Shown here: positions 63,883-64,000 of the stretch, piece by piece
Numbering within the stretch: the first letter of the stretch is position 1
Layout of the letters: the number at the start of each line of letters is the position of its first letter
From: Drouetiella hepatica Uher 2000/2452
GTDB lineage: Bacteria > Cyanobacteriota > Cyanobacteriia > Elainellales > Elainellaceae
Direction of reading: 5' to 3'
Assembly (NCBI GenBank): GCA_019359505.1
Contig: JAHHHD010000001.1
Location: 422,466 to 486,465, forward strand
DNA length: 64,000 nt
The notes under the pieces: generated by a model
Seen by the model: only the letters and a program-made list of their open reading frames with translations
Databases searched by the model: none
What the model was told of the DNA's origin: nothing
Position numbers and translations under genes: made by a program

Positions 63883-64000
63883 CTACGCACATACGTTAGG
63901 ACACTCTTTAAAGGCAGCATCAACGCAATCTCGAAAGGTATCAAACTCATCCCATCGCTGTCGCATCCAATTCTTTAGCACGCTCCACCAGTGTTCAATC
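63883..64000 (-). CDS. IS630-type transposase, C-terminal part (cut by window edge)
   Basis: Thirty-eight codons plus stop at the window end read IEHWWSVLKNWMRQRWDEFD, then TFRDCVDAAFKECPNVCA and TAG. The IEHWW motif contains the last acidic residue of the DDE triad of IS630/Tc1-like transposases. The element's end is probably at the TATAGCGCTACG next to the stop (about 63876), the TA being the usual target. The rest lies outside the window. Confidence 0.8.
   Translation of the reverse strand, partial: IEHWWSVLKNWMRQRWDEFDTFRDCVDAAFKECPNVCA

Noticed and set aside
1..64000. tRNA, rRNA or CRISPR array
   Set aside because: No tRNA-like T-loop/acceptor pattern, rRNA sequence or spaced identical repeats were recognised; the tandem arrays have no unique spacers.

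Overview
The window looks like part of a cyanobacterial chromosome. The octamer GCGATCGC (HIP1) recurs every few hundred bases in most of it. The gene content also fits: a photosystem II S4-domain protein, a grpE-dnaK-dnaJ-tusA-rsgA cluster, a pixGHIJL-type phototaxis operon whose receptor carries cyanobacteriochrome GAF signatures, Uma2 nucleases and a PTPA-CTERM protein. The motility and exopolysaccharide genes suggest a motile, film-forming species. I cannot name the genus.

Layout. 1-5.2 kb: the end of a Uma2 gene, a CsgG-like secreted protein, the S4-domain protein, a UbiH-type hydroxylase, a HEAT-repeat protein and a small gene broken by an in-frame amber codon. 5.4-8.0 kb: a SEFIR-NACHT STAND ATPase in a stretch without HIP1 sites, probably acquired defence or signalling. 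8.2-11.5 kb: GlsB, then AtzE amidase and its small partner AtzG, separated by two A+T-rich genes. 11.6-17.4 kb: the chaperone/ribosome-assembly cluster. 18-21.6 kb: a membrane-anchored coiled-coil/TPR protein and a proline-rich membrane protein. 21.8-28.1 kb: a phosphate-themed island with two divergent PstS/SphX-type binding proteins, a candidate Pho box, and a 1219-residue fusion. 28.5-32.3 kb: a secreted YkuD-like protein and an MscS-family channel. 32.4-36.3 kb: a frameshifted CHAT-ATPase-TPR protein with an EACC1-type companion. 36.6-38.4 kb: toxin-antitoxin remnants and a PTPA-CTERM protein. 38.5-49.6 kb: an exopolysaccharide operon with an outer-membrane barrel, TPR protein, BcsB-like protein, BcsA-like synthase with PilZ, and a deacetylase/NAGPA fusion. 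49.6-51.2 kb: a long A+T-rich intergenic region. 51.2-61.7 kb: the phototaxis operon, an extra CheW and a pentapeptide protein. 61.7-64 kb: Uma2, a BlaR1-like/BlaI pair and the end of an IS630-type transposase.

The most unusual object is the protein at 24436-28095. It joins a signal peptide, half of a PstS-like phosphate-binding fold, a transmembrane helix, TPRs and a complete glycogen-phosphorylase-like domain. In that domain the PLP-binding lysine is isoleucine and the phosphate-binding arginine is glutamate. It therefore looks like a transmembrane receptor with a dead phosphorylase as its cytosolic domain, next to two phosphate-binding proteins.

A second theme is repeat structure: four unrelated intergenic sites carry arrays with a strict 21-bp period; short tandem arrays start at or abut the stop codons of three genes; and a roughly 92-bp hairpin element occurs in three full copies and one fragment. 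All protein assignments are from reading motifs by eye; no database search was run.
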